8,532 nt of DNA from Bacillota bacterium. Lineage in GTDB: Bacteria; Bacillota; Clostridia; Lachnospirales; Lachnospiraceae. Made by a program: the position numbers and the translations under genes. Shown piece after piece: positions 6,429-8,532 of this stretch; position 1 is the first letter of the stretch, and each line of letters starts with the position of its first letter. The notes below the pieces were generated by a model that made no database searches, was not told where the DNA came from, and saw nothing but the letters and a program-made list of their open reading frames with translations. The stretch is taken from contig JAEWSD010000245.1 in NCBI GenBank assembly GCA_023398615.1, positions 1-8,532 of the forward strand, given 5' to 3'.

Positions 6429-7124
6429 CTAATCTATGCCGCGAATACCTACAGTATGAATATATGGCAGCAAGGCATCACAGAATTCATTCAGTTCGGC
6501 CTTTGTATAACTGTTTAGCCCCGGGGATATAATATCATCGGATTCTTTATATGCTTGCAGGAAATAAGCCTTGGCCCCTTTAATCCATCTGCCGATGGAA
6601 AGGATATCTTCCTTTGTGTGGTGTTCCTTAACGACCGTGGTTCGGAACTCGTAATCGATTTTCGATGATAAAAGAATCGATATGCTTTCCGATATTTTTG
6701 AGACATCGAAAGCATCCACACCGATAGACAGAGGGTATTTCTCCTTTGAATTCTTTACATCCATAGCAATATAATCAACACTTTGACCGGCGATTAAATC
6801 CTGAATAACAGCCGGGTTACTGCCGTTTGTATCCAGCTTTACCAGTAACCCCAATGCTTTGATCTTCCTGATAAAATCGGGCAATCCCGGATAGATCGTA
6901 GGTTCTCCGCCCGTAATGCAGACTCCTTCCAGGATTCCCTTTCGCTTCTTCAGTGTCGAAAAAATCTCTTCCTCCGGTATAGTCGGCTGGCCGGCGGGCG
7001 CGAGTACGAGGGATGCATTATGGCAAAACGGGCAGCGAAAATTGCAGCCGCCAAGGAATATGGTAGAGGCCAGATGACCAGGATAATCTAATAGGGTTGT
7101 TTTGTTAAAACCATGAATCTGCAT
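6429..7124 (-). CDS. Anaerobic ribonucleoside-triphosphate reductase activating protein (radical SAM, NrdG2-like)
   Basis: This 231-residue radical-SAM activase has the cluster motif CNFRCPFC (Cys27, Cys31, Cys34), preceded by the typical HGFNKTTLLDYPGH start and followed by GGEPT (72-76) and the strand YIAMDVKN. Members bind a [4Fe-4S] cluster and S-adenosylmethionine and are annotated as generating the glycyl radical on the class III (oxygen-free) ribonucleotide reductase NrdD. I chose ATG 7124 because homologous proteins begin M-x-I-H-G-F-N-K-T-T and an AGCAGGU site lies just upstream. The in-frame ATG at 7145 would add seven unlikely residues, has its GGAG 12 nt away, and sits in a hairpin. 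No nrdD is in the window, so the glycyl-radical partner is unproven; a pyruvate-formate-lyase-type activase is an alternative. It is divergent from tadA. Confidence 0.88.
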   Translation of the reverse strand: MQIHGFNKTTLLDYPGHLASTIFLGGCNFRCPFCHNASLVLAPAGQPTIPEEEIFSTLKKRKGILEGVCITGGEPTIYPGLPDFIRKIKALGLLVKLDTNGSNPAVIQDLIAGQSVDYIAMDVKNSKEKYPLSIGVDAFDVSKISESISILLSSKIDYEFRTTVVKEHHTKEDILSIGRWIKGAKAYFLQAYKESDDIISPGLNSYTKAELNEFCDALLPYIHTVGIRGID

Positions 7125-7140
7125 AATACCTGCTTTCTGC

Positions 7141-7167
7141 GGCATCGCTGCCGGTGTCTCCGATGCC
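7141..7167 (-). promoter_or_regulatory. Small hairpin in the activase leader
   Basis: GGCATCG (7141-7147) and CGATGCC (7161-7167) pair over a 13-nt loop. The upstream ATG at 7145 would be buried in the stem, and the only GGAG near it falls at the loop edge, which favours the 7124 start. A regulatory role is possible but not shown. Confidence 0.3.
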
Positions 7168-7176
7168 TGCTTTTAC

Positions 7177-7205
7177 TTGCCTGACGATATACTTCGTGTT
7201 AAGAT
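7177..7205 (+). promoter_or_regulatory. Weak promoter candidate for tadA
   Basis: TTGCCT (7177-7182), 17 nt, then TAAGAT (7200-7205), each hexamer 4 of 6 to the sigma-A consensus. If real, the tadA leader would be about 240 nt and would contain the whole repeat element. It overlaps the expected 5' end of the divergent activase transcript. Confidence 0.25.
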
Positions 7206-7206
7206 A

Positions 7207-7235
7207 ACTATATCAGATGGTGCAGAATTCGTCCA
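7207..7235 (-). promoter_or_regulatory. Promoter candidate for the radical-SAM activase gene
   Basis: On the minus strand TGGACG (7235-7230) is followed, after 17 nt, by TATAGT (7212-7207). The -10 is preceded by TGA, giving an extended -10 (TGn) motif. Predicted transcription starts near 7200, leaving a leader of about 75 nt before the 7124 ATG. Confidence 0.5.
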
Positions 7236-7257
7236 TAGTATTTCCGGTACATTTATA

Positions 7258-7427
7258 GCCTGCACTTCTATTCAGCCTTACGGCTTCATAGTAGCAATTG
7301 ATGCACAGAAAGGCTGCTTTTCAGCCTTTCGCACACAAAAGTCTCGGGTTTTCTGTGACTTTCGCTTCGCTGCACTCACAAAAAACACCTCGCGGTATCA
7401 TAGGCTGAATAGTAACGCCTGCACTTC
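7258..7427. repeat. MITE-like or intergenic repeat element with flanking direct repeats
   Basis: CTATTCAGCCT (7268-7278) recurs inverted as AGGCTGAATAG (7402-7412). Just outside these arms the 11-mer GCCTGCACTTC occurs in direct orientation at 7258-7268 and 7417-7427. Between them is a 9-bp hairpin, GAAAGGCTG/CAGCCTTTC (7308-7316/7322-7330), and a competing complementarity CACAGAAA/TTTCTGTG (7304-7311/7350-7357). The layout, terminal inverted repeats bracketed by a direct duplication with self-pairing inside and no ORF, resembles a miniature non-autonomous element or a clade-specific intergenic repeat. The left direct and inverted repeats share one base, so an 11-bp target duplication is only one reading. 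Confidence 0.45.
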
Positions 7428-7455
7428 ACTGCGGAAGAAAGAGAGTATATGGGAT

Positions 7456-7947
7456 ATGGATATCAGGTACATGAAGGAAGCAATAAAGGAAGCGAAAAAG
7501 GCGGCAAAGATCGGGGAGGTCCCTATCGGCTGTGTTATCGTTTATGACAACAGAATTATCGCCAGAGGCTATAATAAGCGCAATACAAAAAAGACCACCC
7601 TGGCGCATGCGGAGCTTACGGCCATACAGAAAGCGAGCAGGAAATTAGGTGACTGGCGGCTGGAGGACTGCACGATGTATGTTACCCTGGAACCTTGTCA
7701 GATGTGTTCCGGCGCTATCATACAGGCAAGAATAAAAGAGGTAGTGATCGGAGCCATGAATCCGAAAGCCGGCTGCGCGGGCTCCATTTTAAATATATTG
7801 CAGATGGAGGAATTTAACCATCAGGCGGAGGTAACCACAGGAATTATGGAGGAAGAATGTGCCGCCGTACTGCAGGATTTTTTTAAAGAACTGAGAATAA
7901 GGAATAAAAGGGAGAAAGCACTCGTACGAGAAGGAAAATCGGATTAA
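7456..7947 (+). CDS. tadA: tRNA-specific adenosine deaminase TadA
   Basis: This 163-residue zinc deaminase converts adenosine 34 to inosine in the anticodon of tRNA-Arg(ACG), so that one tRNA reads CGU, CGC and CGA. The cytidine-deaminase fold signature is complete: HAE (His51 zinc ligand, Glu53 proton shuttle) and TLEPCQMC (Cys81 and Cys84 zinc ligands), preceded by EVPIGCVIV (21-29) and the Asn40 region, and followed by GCAGSILNILQ and FNHQAEV. Length and both ends match the Bacillus and E. coli enzymes. The start at 7456 (MDIRYMKEAIKEAKKA) is chosen by family alignment. Its ribosome site is weak (GAGAG at 7441-7445, 10 nt away), and the open frame to 7177 is non-coding repeat. ATG 7471 is a less likely alternative. 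It sits 86 nt before the SRP RNA, an order known from many Firmicutes. Confidence 0.96.
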   Translation: MDIRYMKEAIKEAKKAAKIGEVPIGCVIVYDNRIIARGYNKRNTKKTTLAHAELTAIQKASRKLGDWRLEDCTMYVTLEPCQMCSGAIIQARIKEVVIGAMNPKAGCAGSILNILQMEEFNHQAEVTTGIMEEECAAVLQDFFKELRIRNKREKALVREGKSD

Positions 7948-7975
7948 ATGTAACAGTTCGGCCAAAGATTGGTGA

Positions 7976-8004
7976 TTGACTTTTAAGAGGATACGAAGTA
8001 TACT
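7976..8004 (+). promoter_or_regulatory. Strong sigma-A-type promoter of the SRP RNA gene
   Basis: TTGACT (7976-7981), exactly 17 nt, then TATACT (7999-8004), each hexamer 5 of 6 to consensus. It begins 29 nt after the tadA stop. Transcription should start near 8011, giving a short 5' leader that would be trimmed to the mature RNA end near 8034. Confidence 0.8.
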
Positions 8005-8033
8005 TATCCATACCGACTCTTTTGTCAAAAAGT

Positions 8034-8300
8034 TTCCGTGCAGCCGGGGAGATAGCGGTGCCCTGTACCTGCAATCCGCTACAGCAGGGGTGATGCCTTG
8101 CCTAGGGTGTCTTTTTGTAGGGCTGCCCCCTATAAGTGATGTTGACGTCTGGGTCTTACGCAACAGGAATTCGTGAACCGTGTCAGGTCAGGAATGAAGC
8201 AGCACTAAGCGAAAGCTCCTGTGTGCCGTGAGGCTGCCTGGACCGAGTTAACTGTAGGGGTAACGCTTATGAAAAGCATTCGAAGCAAGACGCACGGAAT
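8034..8300 (+). ncRNA. ffs: Signal recognition particle RNA (large, Bacillus type, with Alu domain)
   Basis: RNA scaffold of the bacterial signal recognition particle; with Ffh it delivers nascent membrane and secreted proteins to FtsY. At about 267 nt it is the long form. TTCCGTGC (8034-8041) pairs with GCACGGAA (8292-8299) to close the molecule. The Alu-domain consensus (CCGGGGAG.UAGCGGUGCCCUGUA, then GCAAUCCGCU) is at about 8043-8083. The S-domain Ffh-binding helix reads GUCAGGUCAGGAAUGAAGCAGCAC at about 8182-8205. Its GGAA tetraloop (8191-8194) is closed by A-U where the common form has C-G, a paired change that preserves the helix. The asymmetric-loop bases CAGG/AGCAG are intact. It has its own promoter upstream and an intrinsic terminator downstream. 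Exact ends are estimated from the closing stem. Confidence 0.95.
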
Positions 8301-8321
8301 TAATAGAATAGATTACTCAGG

Positions 8322-8352
8322 AATGCTGTCCTTTGCGGGAACAGCATTTTTT
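8322..8352 (+). terminator. Intrinsic terminator of the SRP RNA gene
   Basis: AATGCTGT (8322-8329) pairs with ACAGCATT (8341-8348), extended by CC/GG with a bulged A. A run of six T (8347-8352) follows. It lies 22 nt after the SRP RNA closing stem. Confidence 0.88.
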
Positions 8353-8532
8353 ATCGTATAGGAAAGTTTGTCGCAAGCGAAACTCTCTTCGTTGTATGGA
8401 GCTGTCGCAAAACTCATAAACGCTGGTACTATTTTACTAATATGCATTATCATAAAACCTTAAGTTTTGCTTCCAGTTAATCGAATTTTGGATTATAATA
8501 GAAAAAGATATTCATAATCTACTGAAGATGAG
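8353..8532. other. Gene-free right end; upstream region of the next gene
   Basis: I see no ORF with a ribosome binding site in these 180 nt. It holds an imperfect hairpin near 8365-8384, an 8-bp direct repeat TGTCGCAA (8369-8376 and 8403-8410), and GCAAAACT (8407-8414) inverted as AGTTTTGC (8463-8470). By Firmicute synteny the next gene is likely dnaX, but none of it is visible. Confidence 0.6.
8494..8499 (+). promoter_or_regulatory. Consensus -10 box, possible promoter of the gene beyond the right edge
   Basis: TATAAT lies in an AT-rich stretch. At 17-nt spacing the -35 position reads TTCCAG, only 3 of 6, and no TGn extension is present. The position, after the SRP terminator and before the expected next gene, supports it moderately. 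Confidence 0.35.

Larger units (their letters stand above)
7125..7455. other. 331-nt divergent intergenic region: promoters and a repeat-like element
   Basis: No gene is supported between the activase start and the tadA start. The tadA frame stays open upstream to 7177, but that stretch runs through hairpins and direct repeats and has no similarity to TadA N-termini. The region contains the activase leader with its hairpin (7141-7167), two promoter candidates (7207-7235 minus; 7177-7205 plus), and a repeat-rich segment (7258-7427) with a 9-bp hairpin. Confidence 0.75.

Noticed and set aside
5968..6518. Plus-strand open frames over the M20 5' end and leader
   Set aside because: They overlap the antisense of two good genes, have no ribosome binding site, and their composition reflects reverse complement of coding and AT-rich leader.
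7177..7455. N-terminal extension of tadA (93 extra residues in the same open frame)
   Set aside because: It runs through inverted and direct repeats and a hairpin, shows no TadA-like sequence, and the family N-terminus aligns at 7456.
7921..7930. 10-bp palindrome CTCGTACGAG near the tadA stop
   Set aside because: It is inside the tadA coding sequence, short, and without a U-tract or neighbouring structure.
1..8532. CRISPR array, tRNA genes, insertion-sequence transposase
   Set aside because: I found no regularly spaced repeats, no cloverleaf with T-loop sequence and no transposase-like ORF in the window.

Overview
The window looks like a chromosomal segment of an anaerobic low-to-mid-GC Firmicute, probably a Clostridia/Lachnospiraceae-type organism. 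The reasons are strong GGAGG-type ribosome binding sites, a long Bacillus-type SRP RNA with an Alu domain, a short radical-SAM ribonucleotide-reductase activase of the NrdG2 type, and the order tadA then SRP RNA, which in many Firmicutes is followed by dnaX. The taxonomic call is inference from gene content; no rRNA is present.

Left part (28-6323, all minus strand): a probable catabolic gene cluster. In transcription order it holds a short leader ORF (6323-6243), an M20-family hydrolase resembling RocB of the Bacillus arginine/ornithine operons, a GabT-like class III aminotransferase, a second class III aminotransferase with a different active-site signature (YHGST, amine/taurine:pyruvate type), and a lipoprotein solute-binding protein of the oligopeptide/dipeptide ABC transporter family. 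The likely theme is uptake and breakdown of an amino-acyl, peptide-like or omega-amino compound: the binding protein captures it, the M20 enzyme hydrolyses it, and the two transaminases move amino groups to 2-oxo acids. The actual substrate is not readable from the sequence. The permease and ATPase genes would lie beyond the left edge if they are linked.

The 5' leader of the M20 gene (about 6240-6410) is the most structured and least explained part. It has a 26-codon ORF with a good ribosome binding site, a 12-bp inverted repeat that would place that site in a loop, a perfect 13-2-13 palindrome inside the short ORF, and a stop codon 2 nt before the M20 start. This looks like a leader-peptide or operator control region.

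Middle (6429-7455): a radical-SAM activase gene (NrdG2-like, minus strand) and a 331-nt gene-free divergent region. That region holds a plausible activase promoter, a weaker tadA promoter candidate, and a roughly 170-bp element with 11-bp inverted repeats flanked by 11-bp direct repeats that resembles a small non-autonomous mobile or intergenic repeat.

Right part (7456-8352, plus strand): tadA, encoding the tRNA-Arg A34 deaminase, then the SRP RNA gene with its own near-consensus promoter and an intrinsic terminator. The last 180 nt have no gene; they hold a -10-like box that may serve the next gene, expected but not seen to be dnaX.
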